From the NCBI GenBank assembly GCA_022009815.1, contig CP091725.1, positions 2,542,001 to 2,606,000 of the forward strand: a DNA stretch of 64,000 bases, given 5' to 3'. Position numbers and translations under genes: made by a program. The first letter of the stretch is position 1. Every line of letters starts with the position of its first letter. This document shows positions 56,837 to 64,000 of the stretch, one piece after another. The notes below the pieces were generated by a model. It made no database searches and was not told the DNA's origin. It saw only the letters and a list, made by a program, of their open reading frames with translations. The stretch comes from Bacteroidales bacterium (lineage in GTDB: Bacteria; Bacteroidota; Bacteroidia; Bacteroidales; Muribaculaceae).

Positions 56837-57473
56837 TCAACAGTCGATCATACTTTTCACAATCGGTCGCAATCCGCTGACGAAGCACTCCACGGCAATC
56901 ACCATCAAGATGAGCCCCATAAGGCGCATCATCACATTATTGCCCGTTTCGCCAATAATCTCAACCAAACGCGTTGAAGCCTTCAAGATAAGATATGTGA
57001 TTAAGAACACAACCGCAATGACCGTGACAAGCCCCGCCACATAGAGAGGCGTCCGTGCATCCTCCATCAACACGATACCATTGGCAATACCGCCAGGACC
57101 ACACAACATCGGTATGGCAAGCGGGGTAATCGAAATGTCGTCGGCATATTCTTTTATTTCAGTGTCGGCAAGCTTCATCCGAGTAAACTTCGCTTGCAGC
57201 ATATCCCAACCGATCTTAAAGATAACAATTCCACCAGCCAAACGAAATCCATTGGTCGACAAGCCGAACACCATAAACAAGAAACGTCCGAACACGGTAA
57301 ACGAGACAAGCGTCAAAAAGGCTATCACCGTCGACTTGCGCACTATCTTCTTGCGTTGAACATCGCCCATACTTTGCGTCATGGTCAAACACTGGCATTA
57401 TACCCAACGGATTGACCAACGTGAAAAACGACGTAAAACACAATAAAATATATGTCCAAAAATTACCGTCCAT
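56837..57473 (-). CDS. MarC family membrane protein, one frameshift
   Basis: An integral membrane protein of about 212 residues with six hydrophobic helices. The N-terminal frame has TYILLCFTSFFTLVNPLGIM. After the break at 57387-57389 (two T missing or one extra in sense) it continues TMTQSMGDVQRKKIVRKSTV, then FRLAGGIVIFKIGWDMLQAK and ISITPLAIPMLCGPGGIANG, all MarC signatures. Despite the name, MarC proteins are not shown to confer drug resistance; function is unknown. It begins 21 bases after the 6S RNA terminator, so it may depend on read-through. Confidence 0.87.
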
Positions 57474-57493
57474 AATTCGTTACACTTTGTATA

Positions 57494-57523
57494 AAAAAAG
57501 TGGCAGAGAAAAACTCTCCGCCA
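57494..57523 (-). terminator. Terminator of the 6S RNA
   Basis: On the minus strand, stem GTGGCGGAGAG with CTCTGCCAC (one bulge, 5-base loop) is followed by seven T. It ends the RNA transcribed from 57719. Confidence 0.8.
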
Positions 57524-57534
57524 CCATATAGAAG

Positions 57535-57719
57535 CCACATCAAAGAGTGTGCTGAAACTCCGATAGACAGGATTTGAGTATTCTCCCTCTGCTGTAATCC
57601 TCCGGTCTTTCGACATCCTTACGGATTGAGGCCCGCCATTAGAGAAAGAAAAAGTCTCGGCATTTCTAAATTATTTGATGAGTTTCCCAATCTGCTTTGA
57701 TGTGGTTTTATCTCTTTCT
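57535..57719 (-). ncRNA. ssrS: 6S RNA (Bacteroidales-1 type)
   Basis: A promoter -7 box (57726-57733) and a strong terminator (57494-57523) delimit a transcript of about 185-220 nt with no reading frame. Its ends form an 11-bp perfect closing stem: CCACATCAAAG (minus strand, 57705-57695) with CTTTGATGTGG (57545-57535). A second helix pairs TAGAGAAAG at the 5' end with CTTTCTCTA near 57635. Position directly downstream of rplT matches what is known for the Bacteroidales-1 RNA motif, later recognised as the 6S RNA of this order, which binds RNA polymerase holoenzyme. The assignment rests on position, size and closing stem, without a covariance search. Confidence 0.68.
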
Positions 57720-57725
57720 CTACTG

Positions 57726-57733
57726 CAAATTTA
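57726..57733 (-). promoter_or_regulatory. -7 box for the 6S RNA
   Basis: TAAATTTG on the minus strand, exact TAnnTTTG match, 7 bases before the predicted RNA 5' end. Confidence 0.65.
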
Positions 57734-57770
57734 GTAATTTTATTCTGACCATCCAAATATCCGGGCAATA

Positions 57771-57798
57771 AAAAAGTCTCAATTTCTTGAGACTTTTT
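57771..57798 (-). terminator. Terminator of the thrS-infC-rpmI-rplT operon
   Basis: A 12-bp perfect stem (AAAAAGTCTCAA with TTGAGACTTTTT, 4-base loop) with T-run, 23 bases after the rplT stop. Confidence 0.85.
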
Positions 57799-57820
57799 TT
57801 ATTATTTCCCTCGCAGCGAA

Positions 57821-58171
57821 TTAGGCGTTCTTAACCTTCTCTACGATAGCCTTGAAAGCAGCAGGATTGTTAACTGCGAGGTCAGCAAGGACCTTGCGGT
57901 TGATTTCGATTCCCGCTTTGTGGATAAGACCCATCAACTTAGAGTATGACAAATCTTCCAAGCGAGCAGCTGCATTGATTCTCTGAATCCACAATGCTCG
58001 GAAATTGCGTTTTTTGTTCTTACGGTCACGATAAGCGTAAGTCAAACCCTTTTCCCAAGTATTCTTGGCTACAGTCCACACATTCTTGCGGCAACCATAA
58101 TAACCTCTCGTGAGTTTGAGAATTCTTTTTCTTTTAGCTCTTGATGCTACGTGATTTACTGATCTTGGCAT
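57821..58171 (-). CDS. rplT: 50S ribosomal protein L20
   Basis: An intact 116-residue L20. It starts PRSVNHVASRAKRKRILKLT and has ARKNTWEKG-like WTVAKNTWEKGLTYAYRDRK and LWIQRINAAARLEDLSYSKL. It binds 23S rRNA early in assembly and in other bacteria represses its own operon. Last gene of thrS-infC-rpmI-rplT. Confidence 0.96.
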   Translation of the reverse strand: MPRSVNHVASRAKRKRILKLTRGYYGCRKNVWTVAKNTWEKGLTYAYRDRKNKKRNFRALWIQRINAAARLEDLSYSKLMGLIHKAGIEINRKVLADLAVNNPAAFKAIVEKVKNA

Positions 58172-58282
58172 TTTTTTCTTAAATTTTTTTGAATGTCAGC
58201 GGCATTTCTGCTCTTTTGGGCTAAACATTCGGTTAATAAAAAAATATAAAATGTTGTAATTAAAAGTACGAAACTTTACCCA

Positions 58283-58480
58283 CTATCTGATTGCAAGCAA
58301 ATCGCGAACGTTGCGAGTATCGGCTGCAGTCAATGTAGCAAAGTGACCGAGGTTTCTCTTCTGCTTTTTAGTCTTCTTCGTAAGAATGTGACTTTTATAA
58401 GCATGTTTTCTTTTAATTTTTCCTGATCCGGTAAGGGCAAACCTCTTTTTGGCACCGGAATTAGTCTTAACCTTTGGCAT
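58283..58480 (-). CDS. rpmI: 50S ribosomal protein L35
   Basis: An intact 65-residue basic protein: PKVKTNSGAKKRFALTGSGK, then KIKRKHAYKSHILTKKTKKQ, matching L35 in length and sequence. It sits between infC and rplT with about 110-base gap to rplT and 45 to infC. Confidence 0.96.
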   Translation of the reverse strand: MPKVKTNSGAKKRFALTGSGKIKRKHAYKSHILTKKTKKQKRNLGHFATLTAADTRNVRDLLAIR

Positions 58481-58525
58481 CTTTTTTTTCTTTTTAAATT
58501 ACTATTTTATTTATTGCTTAAAGCC

Positions 58526-59103
58526 TTATTTTTTCTTGGGAGTCAGCATTATTATCATACGCTTTCCTTCCAATACAGGCATCTGCTCTACCTTGCCATA
58601 CTCTTCCAAATCATTGGCAAAGCGAAGCAACAACACCTCTCCTTGTTCCTTAAACAAAATCGAGCGGCCACGGAAGAACACATACGCCTTCACTTTTGCG
58701 CCTTCCTGCAAGAAGCCCATCGCATGCTTCAACTTGAAATTGTAATCGTGGGCATCGGTTTGTGGTCCGAATCTGATTTCCTTAACGACTACCTTAGTTG
58801 ATTTCGACTTCTGCTCCTTCAACCGTTTCTTTGCTGATACAAAAATTTCTGATAGTCAAGCACCCTGCACACTGGCGGCTCTGCATTCGGAGAAATCTCA
58901 ATAAGATCCAATCCCTGATTCTCCGCAATCTGCAATGCCTGATGTAGTGTATACACTCCTTGCTCTACGTTGTCACCGACCAAACGAACTTCCTTTGCGC
59001 GGATTTGTCCATTGATTGGATATCCCTCTTTCTTGGAATTCTTCGGGTCGTTCCTGCGTTGTGGAGCAAATTTCGGTGCCCCTCCTATTGGTGTTTTTGC
59101 CAT
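58526..59103 (-). CDS. infC: Translation initiation factor IF-3, one frameshift
   Basis: IF-3 of about 193 residues. The N-terminal domain has YPINGQIRAKEVRLVGDNVE and LDLIEISPNAEPPVCRVLDY. The C-terminal domain, in the next frame, has STKVVVKEIRFGPQTDAHDY and KAYVFFRGRSILFKEQG. One A (sense) is missing at 58830-58832; repair gives FLYQQKKRLKEQKSK. The gene is essential, which supports a data error. It lies 9 bases after thrS. Confidence 0.95.
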
Positions 59104-59112
59104 TCAGTTGTA

Positions 59113-61047
59113 TTAATATTTTGTAAGTTCTTCCATTTCATGGAGAAAATTCTCGGCAAAGGTAGAGATTTTTACCGAACCTTTATCGCCCTCGCCCTGT
59201 TTTCTTACAGAAATTTCACCATTATTAACTTCTTTTTCACCAACAACCAGCATATACGGGATATGTTTCAACTCATTGTCGCGAATTTTCTTTCCAATCT
59301 TCTCGTTTCGATTGTCGACAGTGGCGCGGATATCGCTCTTTGCCAATTCCAAACGGACTTTGTCGGCATAGTCGTTGAATTTCTCGCTAATCGGGAGGAT
59401 TACCGCCTGCTCCGGAGCCAGCCACAACGGCAAGTTGCCAGCTGTGTGCTCAAGCAAAACAGCCACGAAACGCTCCATCGAGCCAAATGGCGCACGGTGA
59501 ATCATCACCGGACGGTGTTTCTGATTGTCAGAGCCAGTGTATTCCAGCTCAAAACGCTCTGGCAAATTGTAATCCACCTGAATCGTGCCAAGCTGCCATC
59601 TGCGGCCAATCGCATCCTTTACCATAAAGTCGAGCTTAGGGCCATAGAACGCCGCTTCGCCATATTCAATTCTCGCAGGCAAGCCTTTTTCATGGCAAGC
59701 CTCGATAATAGCCTGTTCGGCTTTTTCCCAGTTGTCTTCCGATCCGATATACTTCTCACGATTCACCTTATCGCGCAATGAAATCTGAGCCTCGAAGCTT
59801 TCAAACTTCATAGCCTTGAACACGATAGAGATGATATCCATCACTCTGAGGAACTCATCCTTCACCTGGTCTGGGCGGCAGAAAATATGGGCATCGTCCT
59901 GCGTGAAACTTCTCACGCGAGTCAAGCCGTGGAGCTCGCCACTCTGCTCATAACGGCAAACCGTACCGAACTCTGCGATTCTCAACGGAAGCTCGCGATA
60001 TGAGTGCGGCGAATTCTTGTAAACCTCACAGTGGTGAGGGCAGTTCATAGGCTTCAAGAAATATTCCTCGCCTTCCTCTGGAGTGTGGATGGGTTGGAAT
60101 GAGTCTTTGCCATATTTTGCATAGTGTCCGGAGGTCACATAAAGCATCTTGTTTCCAATCGGCGGAGTGATGACTTCTTTGTAGTCATAGCCACGCTGTA
60201 TCTTGCGCAAGAAGTCCTGCAGACGCAAACGGAGGTCTGTTCCTTTCGGTAGCCACATTGGCAAACCTTTGCCCACCTTTTCCGAGAACATGAACAGCTC
60301 CATATCCTTGCCGATTTTACGGTGGTCGCGTTTCTTAGCTTCTTCAAGCATCACAAGATACTCGTCAAGCATAGATTTTTTCGGGAAAGAAATGCCATAC
60401 ACACGAACCAACTGGTTGCGCTTCTCATCGCCTCGCCAATATGCGCCAGCCAAAGAAAGCACCTTTACAGCCTTTACAGCACCCGTGTTCGGGATATGCG
60501 GGCCACGGCACAAATCCGTAAACGCGCCCTGCGTATAAGTAGTAATCGAGCCGTCTTCAAGCTCGCTGATAAGCTCGCATTTGTATGTTTCGCCTCTGTC
60601 GCCGAACATTTTCAACGCGTCGGCCTTTGAGATATCTTTACGCACCACTGCTTCTTTTCTTGAAGCAAGCTCCTGCATTTTCTTTTCAATTTTGGCAAAG
60701 TCGGCGCTTGTGATTGTGTTTTCTCCTGGATCTATATCATAATAGAATCCGTTCTCAATCGCCGGACCAATACCGAATTTAACGCCTGGATACAACTCCT
60801 GCAGAGCCTCGGCAAGCAAGTGTGCCGATGTATGCCAAAACGCATGTTTTCCCTCTGGGTCATCCCACTTGAAAAGTTTGATTTCCGCGTCGTTTACAAT
60901 TGGACGTGTCAAATCCCATTCTTCACCATTGACCGTTGCAGCGAGCACGTCTTTTGCGAGTCGCTGACTGATTCCTTCCGCAATCTGAAGCGGCGTTACG
61001 CCAGCCTCGAATTGCTTGCTGCTTCCATCTGGAAATTTAATATTCAT
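59113..61047 (-). CDS. thrS: Threonyl-tRNA synthetase
   Basis: An intact 644-residue class II synthetase. An N-terminal TGS domain (1-60) precedes an editing domain with HTSAHLLAEALQELYPG (HxxxH) and CRGPHIPNTGAVKA. The catalytic core has MNCPHHCEVYKNSPHSYREL (zinc Cys/His), VRSFTQDDAHIFCRPDQ and IHRAPFGSMERFVAVLLEH, then an anticodon-binding domain. First gene of the operon with infC, rpmI and rplT. Not broken, unlike many neighbours. Confidence 0.96.
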   Translation of the reverse strand: MNIKFPDGSSKQFEAGVTPLQIAEGISQRLAKDVLAATVNGEEWDLTRPIVNDAEIKLFKWDDPEGKHAFWHTSAHLLAEALQELYPGVKFGIGPAIENGFYYDIDPGENTITSADFAKIEKKMQELASRKEAVVRKDISKADALKMFGDRGETYKCELISELEDGSITTYTQGAFTDLCRGPHIPNTGAVKAVKVLSLAGAYWRGDEKRNQLVRVYGISFPKKSMLDEYLVMLEEAKKRDHRKIGKDMELFMFSEKVGKGLPMWLPKGTDLRLRLQDFLRKIQRGYDYKEVITPPIGNKMLYVTSGHYAKYGKDSFQPIHTPEEGEEYFLKPMNCPHHCEVYKNSPHSYRELPLRIAEFGTVCRYEQSGELHGLTRVRSFTQDDAHIFCRPDQVKDEFLRVMDIISIVFKAMKFESFEAQISLRDKVNREKYIGSEDNWEKAEQAIIEACHEKGLPARIEYGEAAFYGPKLDFMVKDAIGRRWQLGTIQVDYNLPERFELEYTGSDNQKHRPVMIHRAPFGSMERFVAVLLEHTAGNLPLWLAPEQAVILPISEKFNDYADKVRLELAKSDIRATVDNRNEKIGKKIRDNELKHIPYMLVVGEKEVNNGEISVRKQGEGDKGSVKISTFAENFLHEMEELTKY

Positions 61048-61101
61048 AATTTTTCTGTTTTTTAATCATTGCATAAATACAACTAACGCATGATTCGGCT
61101 G

Positions 61102-61109
61102 CAAAATTA
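61102..61109 (-). promoter_or_regulatory. Promoter of the thrS operon
   Basis: TAATTTTG on the minus strand with TTTG at 61128-61131, an 18-base spacing, close to the full Bacteroidetes consensus. The leader is about 45 bases and shows no T-box. Confidence 0.7.
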
Positions 61110-61163
61110 CTCATTTTATCAGTATGGCAAATATATTTGGTCTTTTTTTTAAGCCCCGCCTTA

Positions 61164-63184
61164 TCATTTTGAGTTACGCCTCATCCGTTTAATCAAATTA
61201 TACGACGACATTATTCCGAGTTCTCCCGCGCGACTCAAGTCAGCCATACCCTTGTCGAAATTGCCCATACGGAAAAAAGCTATTCCCCGATTGTAATAAG
61301 CCTCTCCGAAATCCTGCTTTATCTCAATCGCCTTTGTATAGCAACTTATCGCCGAAGTGTAGTCGTCACGCATATAAAACAGATTGCCCTTGTTGAAGTA
61401 TGCATATATTAGGCGCGGCGACAGCTCAACCGCCTTGTCGTAGTCTGCCACGATCTCTGCATATCTTGCATTTTCAGCCATTATGTCATCCCTATTGCTT
61501 TTTTCCGACGGCACCCTTCTGCTCCGCTCTTGCGCCTCGCGGGCACACGCTTTGACAAAATATGCCAATGCGAAACGCGGACTCAATTTAACCGCCTCCG
61601 ACAAATCCTGTATCGCGGAATCATAATTCTTCACCATCATATAGCTTATCGCTCTGCCAAAATAGTCCACAGCGCGCTTGTCGCCGTTGTTGAGCAACGC
61701 CGTATAGTGGCGTATCAGTTCAAACTGTTTTTCAATCTCCTGCTCAATCAATTTATGTTCGGCATTTGTCATAAACAGCCGGTCTCTTAGATACAGGCTG
61801 GAGTTAAGCTCGTCCAACTCTTTCTGATAGAAGGCATCCGTCCTAAGCTCCGTAGTTCTGTCATAATAACTCAGCACATACGAATCCTCCACCCTCACAG
61901 GTATGTCGTAATTCTGTATCTTGCCTCGGTATTTGTTGTCGTATTCAGGTTTCACATCATGCTTCTCATCAACAGTCTCAAGCGAAGTGAGCCGCTTCAT
62001 GACATCTTCTGGATTTTCCTCCGCATAGTCGTCTTTCCGCTTATCGTCGATGTCCGCCACAATATGCCGGCGCTCCTCATGCCGGCGCTGCATCTCCCGC
62101 GATTTGTTGTAATCACGCTCACCGCCTTTCATATCGCCCATCATGCGCTTGCATTCGCCCCTTGCAAATACAGCGCCGACAGATACGGATACTTTCCTAT
62201 CACCTTATCATAGTCAGCGATGGCTTTTCTATATTGGCGCAGCTGCTGATAAAGCACCGCCCTGTTGTAGACCGCCTTGTCATTGTCGGGTTCCATACTG
62301 ATAACGGCCGTGAAATCCTCTATAGCCTTATTCACATCTTGCACCTCCATCCTCAGAAGACCTCGGTTGAACCTTGCCGTCACATTTTCAGGATCCAATC
62401 CTATCGCATAGTCGAAATCAGCCATCGCCCCGAAATAATCCTCCAAATTATATTTAAGATACGCCCTGTTTATAAACAACCCCGCCTCCTTCGGCGAAAG
62501 TTTGACCGCCGCATCCAAATCTTTCACCGCAGCTTCGCAATCCTTACTTTTCCCATAATGTATATCCGCCCTCATAAGGTATGCTCCAATCGTGTTGGCA
62601 TTCAGCTCCAAACATTTGTCAAGGTCTGGCAGTGCCGCCAACGAATCTTTTTCGGCCAGGCACAACTGCGCACGCCCGAGATAGCCTTTGTCGTATTTCG
62701 GAAACTTCTGCAACAACTCATCATATGCCGCATGCGAGTCGCCAAACTCCCCGGCGTTCTGCAACGCTATTGCCTTATTAAGCATAAACACCTTATTCTC
62801 AGGTAAGAACTCCAACCCTTTATCATAATCCTTCACCGCATCGAGATATTTTCCCGTCTGCAACCTCGACAAAGCCCTGACCTCATAGGCGTCCACAACA
62901 AACGGATTGCGGTCGATAGCCATCGTGCAATCCGCCTCCGCACCACTATAGTCTTCAAGATAGAATTTGGCAAGTCCTCTAAAAAAATACGGATCGGCAA
63001 GATAAGGTTTAACCTTTATCACTTGGTTGAAGTATTGTATTGAAAGAAGATAGTCCTCAAAATAAAGCGCATTTCTACCAATTGTCAGCAACCGCTCCGT
63101 GTTCAATTGGCAAACGCCAGTCAAAGAAGTCACCGACAATATTAAAATCAATAAAAAACTTCGTATATACCTATAATTGTTCAT
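61164..63184 (-). CDS. Exported TPR protein, one frameshift
   Basis: A protein of about 673 residues. From ATG 63184 it has a signal peptide (NYRYIRSFLLILILSVTSLT, ending GVCQ) and about nine TPR repeats in the first 340 residues (for example AVKDLDAAVKLSPKEAGLFI). A charged middle region without TPRs follows, then three or so further TPRs near the C-terminus (AIQDLSEAVKLSPRFALAYF). One A (sense) is missing at 62148-62149; repair joins the frames near YLQGANAKRMMGDMKGG. Similar large TPR proteins are common in the Bacteroidales periplasm, probably as scaffolds; partner unknown. An ATG at 63292 lies upstream of the promoter box and is rejected. Confidence 0.8.
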
Positions 63185-63204
63185 AATAATATCCAGATTG
63201 ACTG

Positions 63205-63212
63205 CAAATGTA
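63205..63212 (-). promoter_or_regulatory. -7 box for the TPR gene
   Basis: TACATTTG on the minus strand, 20 bases before the TPR ATG at 63184; this decides for that start. Confidence 0.6.
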
Positions 63213-63235
63213 ATCCAAAATCGCCAATAAATGCG

Positions 63236-63243
63236 TATCTTTG
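63236..63243 (+). promoter_or_regulatory. -7 box for ndh
   Basis: TATCTTTG on the plus strand, 64 bases before the ndh ATG. It lies back to back with the TPR promoter. Confidence 0.55.
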
Positions 63244-63307
63244 CAAGAGAAGATAGCAGGCTGTTTGTGTTTTTTATTATTTCATTCGACAATTTATAGA
63301 CCCTTAT

Positions 63308-64000
63308 ATGGAGAAACTACAACACATTGTGATAATCGGAGGCGGTTTTGCCGGACTCAATTTGGCAAAGGAACTTGACAAGAATAAATTCAGAGTCACC
63401 ATTTTGGACAAAAACAATTTTCATAGTTTTCCACCGCTTTTCTATCAAATAGCATCTTCCGGACTTGAGCCGAGCAGCATATCCTTCCCGTTCCGTCGGG
63501 AAATGAGACGTCTCAAAAATACCAATTACCACTTCGGCGAGGTTTTGGAAATCGACAGCAAGAACTCAACCGTCCGCACGCAATTTGAGACAATCAAATA
63601 TGACCAATTGGTAATCGCTTCCGGAACGACCAACAACTTCTTCAACCAGCCGGAACTGAAGGAAAAAGTGCACACACTCAAATCCACCGCTGAGGCTATA
63701 CGCCTGCGCAACGAAATTCTCGACCGACTTGAACGCGCTTGCATCACCACCGACCGCGAACGCAGACGCCAACTGTTAAGTTTTGTCGTTGTGGGCGGCG
63801 GACCTTCTGGCGTTGAGGTTGCCGGCGCGCTCGGCGAGATGAAACGATATATCCTAAACAAAGAGTATCCCGAAATCGACATTGACGATGTCAGAGTGAT
63901 TCTGATTGAGGGCACTGATCGCTTTCTCCGCACAATGAGCGAAAGAGCGTCACACGACGCAAAAGTCTACTTGGGGCATCTCATGATTGAGACCAGGCTA
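63308..64000 (+). CDS. ndh: Type II NADH dehydrogenase, 3' part cut by window edge
   Basis: 231 codons are visible with no stop. The protein begins MEKLQHIVIIGGGFAGLNLA with the FAD-binding Rossmann loop, then FHSFPPLFYQIASSGLEP, YDQLVIASGTTNNFF and the second, NADH-binding loop FVVVGGGPSGVEVAGALGEM. This is the NDH-2 pattern: a peripheral inner-membrane flavoprotein passing electrons from NADH to quinone without proton pumping. The C-terminal membrane-anchoring part lies beyond the right edge. Confidence 0.92.
   Translation, partial: MEKLQHIVIIGGGFAGLNLAKELDKNKFRVTILDKNNFHSFPPLFYQIASSGLEPSSISFPFRREMRRLKNTNYHFGEVLEIDSKNSTVRTQFETIKYDQLVIASGTTNNFFNQPELKEKVHTLKSTAEAIRLRNEILDRLERACITTDRERRRQLLSFVVVGGGPSGVEVAGALGEMKRYILNKEYPEIDIDDVRVILIEGTDRFLRTMSERASHDAKVYLGHLMIETRL

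Noticed and set aside
56837..57473. 6S-like region as a metabolite riboswitch controlling marC
   Set aside because: The RNA ends pair with each other, it has its own promoter and terminator beside rplT, and I recognise no known riboswitch core; a 6S RNA explains it better. Not fully excluded.

Overview
The window is a chromosomal segment of a Bacteroidales bacterium, most likely from the Bacteroidaceae/Muribaculaceae side of the order. The evidence is the repeated TAnnTTTG -7 promoter box, a UpxY-type antiterminator heading a capsule operon, a fused DAHP synthase/chorismate mutase in a pheA-aminotransferase-aroF-tyrA cluster, a thrA-apgM-thrC cluster, PorD, DUF5606 and DUF5063 proteins, and a Bacteroidales-type 6S RNA next to rplT. 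No rRNA, tRNA, IS element or CRISPR array was seen.

Layout. (1) 1-16103, minus strand: a Wzx/Wzy-type capsule or surface polysaccharide operon. Read in the direction of transcription it holds a tyrosine recombinase, a 327-bp promoter segment bounded by 27-bp perfect inverted repeats, upxY, ugd, a UDP-glucuronate 4-epimerase, wzx, a family 2 glycosyltransferase, a TupA-like ATP-grasp protein, wzy, two family 4 glycosyltransferases, an acetyltransferase, a glycosyltransferase remnant, and wbuC-fnlA-fnlB-fnlC-wbuB for N-acetyl-L-fucosamine, running off the left edge. (2) 16156-20822: rlmH, then an aromatic amino acid operon (pheA, aminotransferase, DAHP synthase/chorismate mutase, tyrA) preceded by a Phe/Tyr-rich leader peptide and attenuator. 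(3) 21062-25876: a methyltransferase, a lysE-CBM9-like-yip1-smpB operon and a secreted unknown. (4) 25851-30811: threonine operon. (5) 31029-36250: an FtsX-like permease, then yicC-gmk-nadD-DUF5063-apeB. (6) 36314-43719: dnaA, an amidase-mlaD pair, aroE-comEC and an NlpC/P60 lipoprotein. (7) 43788-54642: housekeeping genes on the minus strand (DUF5606, coaE, cdaR, yajC, nusB, rlmB, recN, porD, coaBC, exonuclease, dnaN, cvfB). (8) 54695-56813: a lipoprotein, rsmG and an MBL hydrolase. (9) 56837-61109: marC, 6S RNA and thrS-infC-rpmI-rplT. (10) 61164-64000: a large TPR protein and the start of a type II NADH dehydrogenase.

Most of the capsule genes appear to serve one pathway. Ugd and the epimerase supply uronic acid donors, FnlA/B/C supply UDP-L-FucNAc, the glycosyltransferases and acetyltransferase build the repeat unit, and Wzx and Wzy export and polymerise it. 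The whole operon can plausibly be switched by inverting its promoter.

A caution for every reader: about 26 genes, including essential ones (dnaA, infC, coaE, coaBC), are broken by one- or two-base length changes, nearly all inside A/T runs. I read these as sequencing or assembly errors, not pseudogenes. I give full gene spans across the breaks and note each site.
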